DNA of 35,686 bases from Hypsibius dujardini (Eukaryota; Tardigrada; Eutardigrada; Parachela; Hypsibiidae). Every line of letters begins with the position of its first letter. Position 1 is the first letter of the stretch. The DNA lies in NCBI GenBank assembly GCA_001579985.1, contig LRSR01001843.1, forward strand, positions 1 through 35,686, written 5' to 3'. Positions 21,490 through 31,726 of this stretch are shown here, piece after piece. The translations under genes were made by a program, and so were the position numbers. The notes beneath the pieces were generated by a model that saw nothing but the letters and a program-made list of their open reading frames with translations, searched no databases and was not told where the DNA came from.

Positions 21490-24228
21490 CTACTGCTGCG
21501 GCGTAGCCGGGAAGTGCATCCATGGACAGGCAGCGTCAATTTCACTAACTTTCAAGTCGGCCGTCGGCTGTCCGAAATCAGCTTCATGCCCTACCAGCTC
21601 AATCCCTGAAGATGTCCCTTTCAGTTCGCGATTCTCTGTACAGCATGCAACTATCTCCGCTTTTGCCTGGCTGAAGTAAGTCGTGCTTTCATAATCTGGA
21701 AATATTTTTATTATTAGGCGAACGCTTCAAAGTTTCAGTCGAATTTTATTCGGCCACCTGAGGTAGAAGCACTTTAAAACGTACCGGCTAGATGTTGCAA
21801 CGTAATAAACGGATCGTGCAGCATGTCGGCCAAGTCCATCCGCTGATGGGGGTCCACGATCAGCAGTCTCTTGATGAGTTGTGCACAATAATCAATGTCC
21901 GTCAATTCTGCAGCACGGTCTAGGCCACTTAGACTGGACATGGCGCTCCGTTGGGTCATCAAATCATCGAGCAATGGGAATCCCTTGATCTGTGAGACAT
22001 GCTGAAGAAAGAGATTTTCGTCCTCAAGCCCCGAATACAGAGGCCGGCCAAGCAGAAGTTCGGCCAGTATACATCCGAGGGACCACACGTGAGATGCCCT
22101 AGTGGAGGCTTGACCAACTAGCACCTGAGGCGAACGATAGGATTGCCCATAGCCGATGATGTCGCTTTCAACAGAATCGACCACCTACGATGAGAAATCC
22201 ACAAAACAAATCTTATTTCTCTACTTTTTCGATATAGAATGCTTACTCAAGCAAGCTGCGAGGTCAATAATATTTTATTTCCAGTGTAATTTGGAGAAGC
22301 TGCTCAAATATACCTGCAATCTGCCTACATTTTACAAAGCTGATCCCTTTATGTGTATCTGACTTAGTTGAAAACTCCCAGAGTCCCTGGGTGTGCATAA
22401 AAGGTGTAAGATGTGAAATGGGGGCTGCTACTTGATAGTTGGGAGATGGGGAATGGGGGATGGGACAGTAGGACAAGTGACATTTACTTCTGGAATAGTG
22501 TGAGATGTGATGTTGGGGTTTGGTACTTGACGAGTTTTCATCTTGGAGCGAAATTTTCAGCCTGTCAGCTTCCGCATCACAAGGAACAAAATTAGAAAGT
22601 GTACCATAAAAGTTCAACCAGTGAAAGCTTCAGAAACTCAAGCTTTTCCCATGCTGAAGCAAAAGTCGCGGCAGTTACGGAATAGAAAAAAATGATTGGA
22701 ATCGGTGTGGATAATACATATTTTAAGACGAGAATGCACCAACCAAATAAAACCGCAAGACTTCAACAATATGCGTAATTTAATGAGATTTGCATAAAAT
22801 TCGCAGGATAAAACACATAACTTTGTCCTTGGTTAATCGACTGTTCATTGTTGCTCTTATTGAATCCATCAACTCCCAGTGTGTCGCCTTACCGTAATGC
22901 ACAAAGCCCCACAGTTGGAGATGGCCAAAAGAATCGTCTCCGGATTTAGATCACCGTCCACTGCCTGGCCGTTCGCGATGCGCTCCAGCAGGACCTTAAC
23001 CAGCTGCCGAAAGAGTAATCGAACGAAGCCTAGGGGCATCGGATTGGATCTCTGCTGCTCCAGATAGTCGCGCAACGTGATGACAAAGTCTGGTGGCACT
23101 GGAGTTGCAGCCTTAGAGTTCATAGCCAATGGCTGGTCCGTCATTTGAACGTCGTAAAGATTTAATTCAGCCATCGCTCTGTAAGCACAAGAACCACACG
23201 CTAAATTACTATAAGTATGACATTTTCTAGATCCATGTAAATTTTGCTAGTTTTGGCAGGTCCAGTTCTGGCTCAGGTTAGCCGCCACTGACTTGTACAG
23301 TGAAAACAAAACTGTGGCCATGCCGAGCCAAATATAAAAGCTCGAGGTATTCTTTTACTTGAAATTCAATCTTTCAAGCATGGCTAAGCTGTGATTCTCT
23401 TTCCGTTAAATTTATTTTACAGTCTTATTCTCTATCGGTTTATGGGGTTTGTTAAAAAACTCGAAAATAAATATTTTTCAGTACGCAAGTCGATCGAAAA
23501 TCCACAAACGGATAAAAGATATTCTTATGGATTGCTTGAAATTTTATAAGACATGATATTTTCATCCGCTCGTGCGGCACGGTTTTTTCTCACACTGTAA
23601 TTTATAAAGTACCACAAAAGGACGATTGATTGATTTACGCCAAAAAAATATTTTTGTTACTTCCTTACGGCACATCGCAAAGTAGGTCAGCATCAGGAGC
23701 TGTCGTCGCGGCGATTACTTTGCCTCCCTTTGGAATCAGGTTCACCAGGGGGTATTGAGTGCGGAAGCTTCTCTCCCAACCCGCACTCGGCGCAAAGTCC
23801 GTCCTCCCTAACAGAGCTGCTTGACGGTAACCTTCCTCCTGCAGCATGTTGGATGTCACGCAGACACTATCAGCCAGCCATTGGTGGTATTGCGAAACCA
23901 TTTTCCGATTGATGTCCCGATACTTGGACAGTGGCGCTAGTCGCTTCATACTGTCGTTAGTTACTTTGTTCAGGTTCAGTTTCATAATACGCGTGATAGT
24001 GCTTTTGTTGACGCCGTACTTGACTGCTGCGTCGGTCCGTTTCATCTGCAAACAGAATCCCCATCGGTATCACCTACCAGTCAGAACTCCAGAAGATTAT
24101 GCACAGAAGTAGAGAAGAGATGTACTAACACCGTCATTCACGTCCATTTGCACTCGTTTTTTGGTTGCTAAATCAAAGATCATCTGTGGTTTTCGTTGGG
24201 ATTTAGTATGCTTAGAATGGGACGCCAT
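21490..24228 (-). CDS. HTH/HIPK-like pseudokinase chimera, copy C (4-5 exons)
   Basis: Minus-strand exons 24228-24130, 24045-23669, 23178-22893 and 22184 onward; donors GTTAGT, GTAAGG, GTAAGG and phases 0, 2, 0 fit. Residues 1-60 carry a psq-like helix-turn-helix (AAVKYGVNKSTITRI) and residues ~60-150 a CENP-B-type region with G-W-E-R-S-F. From ~185 it follows the HIPK kinase C-lobe: L-R-D-Y-L-E-Q-Q, D-G-D-L-N-P-E-T-I-L-L (family HADLKPEN), V-V-D-S-V (family IDFG), YRSPQVLVG, H-V-W-S-L-G-C-I-L-A-E-L-L-L-G-R-P-L-Y, and DPFITLQHL. The N-lobe with the ATP lysine is absent. The catalytic Asp is kept; Lys, Asn and the FG of DFG are not. Likely a pseudokinase. It ends at TAA 21774-21776 (390 aa), or splices at GTACGT (21784) to an open exon 21670-21490; that last join is unclear. 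Confidence 0.7.
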
Positions 24229-25094
24229 CCTTAGAAAACAATTGGACATAAGATTCCTCTTCACACCGGGACAGAAATCTAAACAAATAGCAGTTGCATA
24301 TACGCAGCTTGCGTTAGGTCTTCTGCGGCGTACAGCGATTACGCGAAGTCTGCATGACCAAAACAGGCTCTCCGTCACCGCCTATGGAGACGCAGCGCTG
24401 TACAGTATAGGGTACCGCTTGATATGAATGATCGCAGCCGGCTACGTGAGAATACAGACGTGCATGATTCGTTCATACTGGACAACCAATATTTCACATG
24501 CGAGAGTTGCGGCTAGAGAAAAGGCCCATGGCAGTCGTTGTTCAATATCTAGCGTGAGCATGACACATGCAGTGAACAAGCATACCTTTAAGGCTGGGAG
24601 TTTTCGCATAGAAGGGCAGGTACTCACAAACATCAACTCAATCGTCAATCACACCCCACGTGTGAGGGAGGGTGCTCAGACGCCTGGCACATATTAGCAC
24701 CAGACGCTGTTTTTGAGAATAGTATAGACCGTCTACAAAAGTTTTAATTTGTGCTGTTTTGTTTACTCGAATCCTGAATAAGCAACTGAAACTGCGCAGA
24801 TACTGTACAACGAGCCACAAGTGAAATCTTACTACCTCATTCAAGACGACTCGTTCTTAATCATTAGTTGCACGGCTAATCAGTTGTGCGACTGCATGAC
24901 TGTTATTTTGGCGATGTTTCTGTCTGTCTGTCTGTCTTTCTGTCTTTCTTCTTCCTTATTTACTTGCGTACCTGCCTATGCCTAGACTGCCTCCTTGCTA
25001 ACTTGCCAGCAAGACTGGCAGCTATCTCGATGTAGATTTGTAAGCACGCCGAGACAGAAACATCTAAAGAGCGTAGAAGTGCAGCCTGCAGGCT

Positions 25095-25143
25095 GTTTTC
25101 ATCGTGACCCGAAACCGCGATGGTTTCGGATCGCGACGAAAAC
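25095..25143. repeat. 22-bp stem, 5-base loop hairpin
   Basis: Arms 25095-25116 and 25122-25143 pair at about 19 of 22 positions around the loop GCGAT. The outer six (GTTTTC/GAAAAC) and inner eight (CCGAAACC/GGTTTCGG) pairs are perfect. Confidence 0.8.
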
Positions 25144-25643
25144 AAAGATGTCGAAATCCGCCGGCGACAACTTAACAGCTTTGATTCCAGCAGCCAAACG
25201 CTGCACATCGAAGCAATGAGATCATTGTCGAACCGATAGACGTTTCCTCAAAATTCGACGGCTCTGGCTGCAGTATATAAACGCTTACATACTGTATCTG
25301 TGTAGGCTCTGCTGAAAATTACAGTTGTGTGTATAAATAACGAGTTCAGAGAGCGGCGATTTAAATGTAGCGTTGGGCGCCTAAGTCCTGTCTAGTAAGT
25401 GGGGCAGACGCTCCACCTGTGCTCCCCTCTTGTTCGTAGTAACATGCTATAGTTCCACACTTGTATCAATCGACAAGCTACGGCAAACATTGCGTTCAGC
25501 AGTTTTATCGTACATGGGCGCCCCTCGTCAAGCGCGACCCATTGTCTCGAAACTAATCAGTCAATCTAACATTCATAAATATATATACTACAACCAGGCA
25601 GACTTTTGTAGACTGATAAGTTCAGGCCGACCAACCGACCGAA

Positions 25644-25647
25644 AGAC

Positions 25648-25694
<47 letters not shown>

Positions 25695-25709
25695 ATAACA
25701 GACAGACAG
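25644..25709. repeat. (GACA)n microsatellite
   Basis: About 15 near-perfect GACA units with one interruption. Shorter runs of the same unit occur at 24917-24948 (complement), 26903-26936, 30461-30475 and inside the pogo intron (15901-15965, complement). Confidence 0.95.
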
Positions 25710-26208
25710 CATTTTCAAGAATTTTATTAGTGATTTTAATTAATCTTTTCTGTTCAGACCGTCATCGGTGTCCTTACCTTTTAGTTGAAAGCAGATCCAC
25801 TTGGGGAACGGCATGATTAATCACCACCCGCCGTCCTCTTCCCACATCTGAATGAGCGTCGTAGATGGCCTTTGTCCACCTTTTTCGCAAGAGTGCCCGT
25901 TCCTCTTATCATTTAGCGGTACAGATGTCAGTAGCCATCCATGGAGATACTGTATAGCGAACATACTTTCGCAATGATACTTTATTACTGATGTTTTCTT
26001 GGGTTAAGGTCCGTGCGCACGATACGCAAAATCATCCATGGTCTTCTTGAACGTGGGCGCTCCTTCTTTTGCTTCCACTGCAATACAGTTGAGACTAGAC
26101 AAACTAATCGGGCATGAAAATCCAGAATGTCCTAACAGAACATTGTTCATAGGAGAGGTTTAGTTACCGATCGAATTCAATGTACTCACCATGCTGTTAA
26201 GTGTTTCA

Positions 26209-26634
26209 TCAGAACACGCGGCACCCAGCTGGCCATTTTCCGCGAGAATTCCGGTTGTGTGTCCCTCCCGACGAGATCCCGTCACGCTGCTTCGTGCCAG
26301 GAAGGATAGAAGCGCGTTCTAAATTACCATGATGCAATAGTGATTGGCGAATAGATGAGATCCTCCGGAATACCCCTAGTAAGGTACACGATATACACGA
26401 TAAATGGCCAATGTTAGATATTTTACAGACTTCTAGAACGAACTCTCGCAACGATATGGCGCTGCTCACGTTGCACGCTTTCACCGTTGGTTGCCATTTG
26501 GTCGAGCCGAAACGGACAATTTGATTATCCGCAGGGCACTGTTTGAAGAGACTTTGTTTGCAGTAGTTCGAACAAGCGGAGAAGGCTCGACAACCGGTAA
26601 GAGAACTGAATGGCACACTTGAGTTTGAGGCCAT
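26209..26634 (-). CDS. Unrecognised 141-residue frame, cysteine-rich
   Basis: Open minus-strand frame with a true ATG and eleven or so cysteines in the first two thirds, including GCRAF-x-A-C and C-K-Q-S-L-F-K-Q-C-P. The fragment G-C-R-A-F followed by spaced cysteines recalls the first zinc finger of divergent nuclear receptors, but the upstream C-x2-C and the second finger spacing are missing, so I do not assign it. A TTGCAG-like acceptor sits about 30 bases before the ATG. Could be a small gene, one exon, or chance. Confidence 0.25.
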   Translation of the reverse strand: MASNSSVPFSSLTGCRAFSACSNYCKQSLFKQCPADNQIVRFGSTKWQPTVKACNVSSAISLREFVLEVCKISNIGHLSCISCTLLGVFRRISSIRQSLLHHGNLERASILPGTKQRDGISSGGTHNRNSRGKWPAGCRVF

Positions 26635-26903
26635 TAGACGCGACCAGTTAACGTGGCTCTACCTGCAATGGGAAAGGCAAGGCTAGACGGCAATATGAGA
26701 TAAATTTATTATACCATAATAATAACGCAATTCTGCTTTCAGTTGTTGCATTTAAGGCGATTGCTCGCACGGCCAAAGTACTAGGCTGAACAAAATTAGA
26801 ATCTTTCACATATCACAAGCAGTTTGTGGCTCTAATTCGGTCAAGTTACTATTCTGACTGTATGCAAAAGTCCGGAAACTCGACGATTCGCACAATGAGA
26901 ATT

Positions 26904-26936
<33 letters not shown>

Positions 26937-27579
26937 AAACGACAGCCGGCCCATAAGACGAAATACAATAATTTCAGATCTGGTTCTCATGCCAAATGAC
27001 TGATTGAGGCTACTTTCTGAGTAAATTTAAACACCACGCTTTAAGCCACTTTAGCCAGTGGCGCCATCTACGTTCTGCGTTGAGTTGCAAAGTTCGAATG
27101 GACTCTGTGCTTACTACATACTATAACACTGACTTCCGTACTAGCACCACACCTCAGGTGGCTATCTTAATGGTTCCGGTACGATTCCAAAATTCTGCTA
27201 TGACTAGAAGTAAAACTTCTTATTTATTTCATTTGGAATTGAATTGGGAAAAAAGAAAACTAAATTTTTTAATTAGTCGACTACTTTTGGTTTGAAACAT
27301 AAGGCCGACTTCCGTGACCATCGTCCATCAAATATTTCCGGAGTGTGCGCTCGACTCTGATTCGCAGAGCAATTTCTTATTCGCCCATTCTTCTTCCCAT
27401 GAGTGGGGAAATAGTACAAATACAAGTAATAAATAAAAATATGAAAATAATAGAGATAATATGGTTGCATAAGAAGTGTTCTTGTTTTGGCTCAGCTGGC
27501 TCGGACAAATTGATTCTGGGATGTTTTTCTCAGTCGCGGGCCGTAATTGCAGTTAGTTGCACAAATAAAATTGTACATA
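26635..27579. other. Non-coding stretch
   Basis: Apart from a GACA run at 26903-26936 and AT-rich sequence, no supported gene. Confidence 0.5.
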
Positions 27580-27724
27580 CTGTAGAGTCCCGACCCATCC
27601 GTGGTGCCTACGTCATCACACAGTAAAAAACGACCGTTTTAATTGATTGCAAAGATGTATGGCCCACCGGGTCTGATTTACTGGGGGGTCCAAAAAGTAC
27701 CACGGATGGGTCGGGACTTTACAG
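27580..27724. mobile_element. 145-bp palindromic MITE, Tc/mariner-like
   Basis: Ends CTGTAGAGTCCCGACCCATC and (reverse-complemented right end) CTGTAAAGTCCCGACCCATC match for at least 28 bp, with TA duplicated at 27578-27579 and 27725-27726. There is no coding capacity. A single related end (CATGGGTCGGGACTTACAAT) occurs at about 30402-30421 without a partner. Confidence 0.85.
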
Positions 27725-27726
27725 TA

Positions 27727-28280
27727 CTACATAATACATATCCCACAAGTATGAATATAAATTATACATGAAGAATACTGTACAGAAGGATTACAGGAGG
27801 ACGTGATACGAAATGAACAATATACTTCCGACCAAGTCGTATTCAGACCGAGGAGCGAAGCGACGAGGTCCTCTAAGGTGCAGTGCTGTGGTTGGAAATG
27901 GAGAACGTCTGTCTGTGTGCTTGTCACGGTCATGGGCGGGGGTAATCATGTTTTGAGTGCCCTCAAATGATTGGCCAGTGTAGTCTAGGGCGCCCTACCT
28001 ACAGTGACTACAGTCTATATCAAGCTTGAGCGTTGCCGAAGATGAACGTCTGAAAGTTTTAGGGACTGGCTTTCAATACACGATAAAATCTGTTCGTTCT
28101 CGGTACTAGTAAGAAATATCTTAACTTAAGGCATCAATTCTGTTTTCGCAAAACAATTGAATAAGCTCCTCGGTTTTCCATGGATCGCATCGGTTGATAG
28201 TTGTATTTTATTTTATGTCACTCATAAACGATGTTCATTTCCCATACATTGGCGGATTGAAAACGGCTCGGTGGGGATGG
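27727..28280. other. Non-coding stretch
   Basis: No supported gene between the MITE and the duplicated upstream block. Confidence 0.4.
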
Positions 28281-28951
28281 CAAACCTGCTGAAAGGGGCG
28301 GCAAACAATTTCTCCTCCTCCCCCCGTCCTTCAAGTTTTGAGAGCAAGTTTTAACATGCCTAAGCCTCATTTTTGGCCTGACAGTGCTCATCCACACCGA
28401 TTCAATCATTGCAAATTTGTAATGCTCTGGTAATAGCAGTCTTGCCCGGCTTGAGCACTGCAAACTTGCAGAACTTGTTCGCCCGGCCCCTTGACAAACA
28501 CAACATTTCTACCGCCGCTTGCGAAAAAGATCGATGACTCATGCATGCGTATCCATTTTCCTTCTTGCGCTATGTATGAGCAACGTTTGGCCTCGAGCTA
28601 ATCGCAACGTGCAGCGCCATAGGCCTACATACCTTCACATAAAATGCTACTTTGGCCTCACAACATCTACACATGTGGCCACAATTTTGTCCGGTCGTTC
28701 AAAACATCAGCACAGTTATTAAGGCCTGGTAGGATGAGAGCCTACTCATGCTATGGGGCCCCCGTAAAAACCGGACCAGACAAAATTGCAGCCAATTTGC
28801 ACACCATCTAACAGCAACAGCAACCTACACAGGATGCAATTTCTGCAGCACACGTTATGAGCGCACAAATAGAAGCACATAAAAATTTAGCTCAAACATT
28901 GGAGTTGCTCAAATTCTGCACGACATTAGAGTATGTGTCTGGCGGGGAATT
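28281..28951 (+). repeat. Duplicated upstream block, copy B
   Basis: Partner of 17803-18390 in the same orientation, joined directly to the shared start codon. It carries about 90 bases, roughly 28594-28680, that copy A lacks. Confidence 0.8.
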
Positions 28952-30231
28952 ATGGCGGTCGCGCTCAATCCCACCAAGAAAAAGGCCAAATGCCTGACAA
29001 TATCGGAAAAGCTGGAGGTTCTAAACGATCTAGATTCGGTAAACGTTTATTCTTGTGATAATTCCATATTTCTGCGTGTTAACGAGAAACTTTATTTGTT
29101 CTTTTCTTCCTCAACGCAGACCAAGATGAACGGAAGCGGAGTGGCAAACAAATACGGCGTCAATAAAGCGACAGTATCACGGATTAAAGCCCAAGGTGAA
29201 AAGCTGCGTCTAGAATTTAGAAATAACCATAATTTGCGGTTAAAACGCCTCCCAAGAAGGACCACCTTCAACGAAATAAATAGCCGGATGGAGGACTTTA
29301 TCATGGAACGGTTTGAGGGGAGAGAAAGCCCCCTGACGGGGCCCATGCTTCAAGCGAAAGCAAGACAATTTGCCGCGGAACTCGGTTTCCCCGACTTTAA
29401 AGCCAGCGACGGTTGGCTTCAGTCGTTCCGCGCACGCCGCCTCATAACACTGCCTACCGCGGCAATAACTTCGACGAGGAAAGCGCAACCAGACGAAGCC
29501 GATTTCCTTGTGGCTGACGTGTCGCGTGACCCAGTTGCGCGACTTCTCCCTGCGACTAATTCGTCTGACCCAGCCGTATCGGATGATAAACGTACCAGCA
29601 GGCCGACTCAAACATCAACAGAGGCGCCCAGCAACGCACTAGTATCATGTCAAAAAGGAATTCAAACGGATAATGCCGAAAGCAGCATTCAAGGCTCGGT
29701 GTTGGAGCGAAATAAGGCTCTTGCACGCAGCCTGATAAGCGCTGCCAGTGGAACGCTAACTGAAGCTCCTGCCAGCATCACACCCGTCACACAGGCGGGC
29801 AAAACTGTCAGTGAAACAATTCAGAGAAATGTCCATGCTATTCAACTATTAACGCTCTACGGGACGATCAAGTCATTGACATTTGAGTATTTTGTTTTGG
29901 AATTCATTGAAAGCGAAATCATTGGACAGGTACGTTGATTTGCGCGAATGGTAGAACTTTTTTCGTGTGTATAGCACAGCAGTCGTGTCATTCCCTCGTT
30001 CGCAATGAAATCTTGTAATATGATTTCTTTCTGCAGGTTGCAAGATGCTGGAGAAAAGGCACGAATGACATAGTGGCAATTAAGATTGTCCAAAATAGCA
30101 GCCGATCAAATCAATCGGTTGAGGCTGACTTAATTCTCATTTCTGAGAGCTTCCAATATGAAGATTGTACATGTTATGTATTAGAAGTGGTGAGGAATGG
30201 AACGATACAACGGATCAGGACCGCTGACTGA
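28952..30231 (+). CDS. HTH/HIPK-like kinase N-lobe chimera, copy B (3 exons)
   Basis: Exons 28952-29038, 29120-29929 and 30037-30231, all phase 0, 363 residues; the first intron (81 bases) has no in-frame stop. Residues 1-50: psq-like helix-turn-helix (K-Y-G-V-N-K-A-T-V-S-R-I). Residues ~60-150: CENP-B-type half (MLQAKARQFAAELG, F-K-A-S-D-G-W-L-Q-S-F). Then a Ser/Thr-rich linker of ~130 residues. The last ~75 residues follow strands 1-5 of a HIPK kinase: F-V-L-E-F-I, G-Q-V-A-R-C-W-R-K-G-T-N-D-I-V-A-I-K, an alpha-C glutamate, and E-S-F-Q-Y-E-D-C-T-C-Y-V-L-E-V. The ATP-binding lysine (30082-30084) is present; the glycine loop is poor. It stops before the C-lobe, though a strong GTGAGG donor at 30190 could extend it. 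Probably nuclear and DNA-binding (inference). Confidence 0.75.
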
Positions 30232-31559
30232 GTTACGATATAGGGCTATACGACTAGCAGTATGCGATATAATCATCATCGGAAGTAAATCATAAAAGAT
30301 GGCGAAAGTAAATTTGCGACCAGTTGCTGGACCGAGGGGGTGCTGTAATCAAAGAACGGAAGAAATTCAACAGTTTCTAGTCAGTTAACCCCACCCGCCT
30401 CCATGGGTCGGGACTTACAATACCTTCATACTGAGGTATGACGACTTTTAGGATCGCAACCAGACAGACAGACACATAGTGTACGTAAAGATATATGCCT
30501 GGATTACCTTGTGCATCGGCGAAAGTTGACTTATCATCTTTTCCACTTTTTTGCAAGTCAAAGGCAGTTCTCCGGATCTTCATTGGCATATTCCACTCAA
30601 GAAATTGCACAGCATCTTCAAATTGTCCTGGTTGAGCGCTTGTTCTCAGAATGTTTGCAGGCAGGTTTGCAGAGCTGATTATGTAACACGGTTTCTGACA
30701 CAGAATATAAAAAAACCTCACTCGCTTGAGCGGATATGGGAAAATGGGACCATTTTTAAGGACCGCTCATTATCATCGATACTTTTCGAAAAAGAAGTTT
30801 GATTGCCAATATTCTTAATTTACCCCTTTAGAAAGGAAAATAATTTTTTGTTTCGAAAACCAAATCCCCAACGCTCGATTTTTAAAAGTAACGTTTTATG
30901 GCGTGGTGACCTTAAAGACGATACGGTTCTTTTCATTCCGAGTATCAAGTACCAGCAGCGGAATTAATCATAAGACTCGATGAAAGGACTAAAAATCATC
31001 AGTTTTATCCTATGCACTGAAGTATGCATGGAAAAGATTTAACCACAGTTGAGCTTTGTTCAATGAGGATTTGACGATTTTTCGTTTCCAGTGATGACCA
31101 CTCACAAGAGGTCGGAACGATAGCCGACGCGCCAATCTGCCTGCAATTGTTTTGTCGCAGATAGTGAACTAAATACGCGCATTTTAGAAATATATTTTGG
31201 TTGCTTTCGAGCCCTGGTACTGACGAGAAAAAAACTGAAAGTTTCTTTATTGCACTAACCGCTTAATCATGGACTTCAGTGGTTGACTTCTTGATCTAGT
31301 CTCACTTCCAACTAGATTATATTTCCCATGTACGATTTCAGAGAGGAAACCCAGAATTTCTCCGTTTTATATTGTTTAACAGAGCTATAATTATGATGAT
31401 TTTCAAAATTTATTTCATCGGCGTGGCTCTAAAAATTGGTTTTATTTTAAAATTCAAAGTTTTGGGAAACACTAAAGGTTTCCATTTCCCACTGTAAAAA
31501 CTTCATTTTTGAGAAATGATTGAATTCAAAAGATTTTGACATTTTTCCTCTTAAAATTC
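30232..31559. other. Mostly non-coding; one possible minus-strand exon
   Basis: I found no C-lobe exons for the upstream kinase chimera. On the minus strand about 30649-30508 reads …GQFEDAVQFLEWNMPMKIRR… up to a GTAATC donor and could be an exon of an unseen gene (low support). A lone MITE-like end lies at 30402-30421 and a GACA run at 30461-30475. Confidence 0.4.
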
Positions 31560-31726
31560 AATTTGACATCGATTGGCATTAGCGGAATCTTTCCTGGAGA
31601 TCAGGGGGCGGAGCTATAAGTCATTCTTGAACCTGACCAGACTTCGAGGTGACATTTCAGAAATTACCCATAGTTCCGCCCCTGATTTCCAGCGAAGATT
31701 CTGCTAGTGCCAATCGTCATCAAATT
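31560..31726. repeat. Large palindrome, ~57-bp arms
   Basis: Arms 31560-31617 and 31670-31726 are inverted copies with roughly 80 percent identity by eye (blocks CGATTGGCA, AGAATCTT or GGAATCTT, CTGGA, ATCAGGGG, GCGGA, CTAT). The loop is about 52 bases. It looks like a foldback MITE; no clear target duplication was identified. Confidence 0.7.

Larger units (their letters stand above)
24229..26208. other. Non-coding stretch with microsatellites and a hairpin
   Basis: Upstream side of copy C. It contains a (TGTC)n run (24917-24948), a perfect-looking hairpin (25095-25143) and a long (GACA)n run (25644-25709). Frames of 60-130 codons here are produced partly by the repeats; none has family motifs. 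Confidence 0.5.

Noticed and set aside
23325-23350. TATA-like AAATATAAAAG on the plus strand
   Set aside because: It lies in an intron of the minus-strand chimera and is followed by no coding frame.
25430-25816. 128-codon frame containing D-R-Q-T repeats
   Set aside because: Middle third is the GACA microsatellite; no domain on either side.
26209-26634. Nuclear-receptor DNA-binding domain reading of the cysteine-rich frame
   Set aside because: Only G-C-R-A-F and loose cysteines match; required C-x2-C pairs and spacing are absent.
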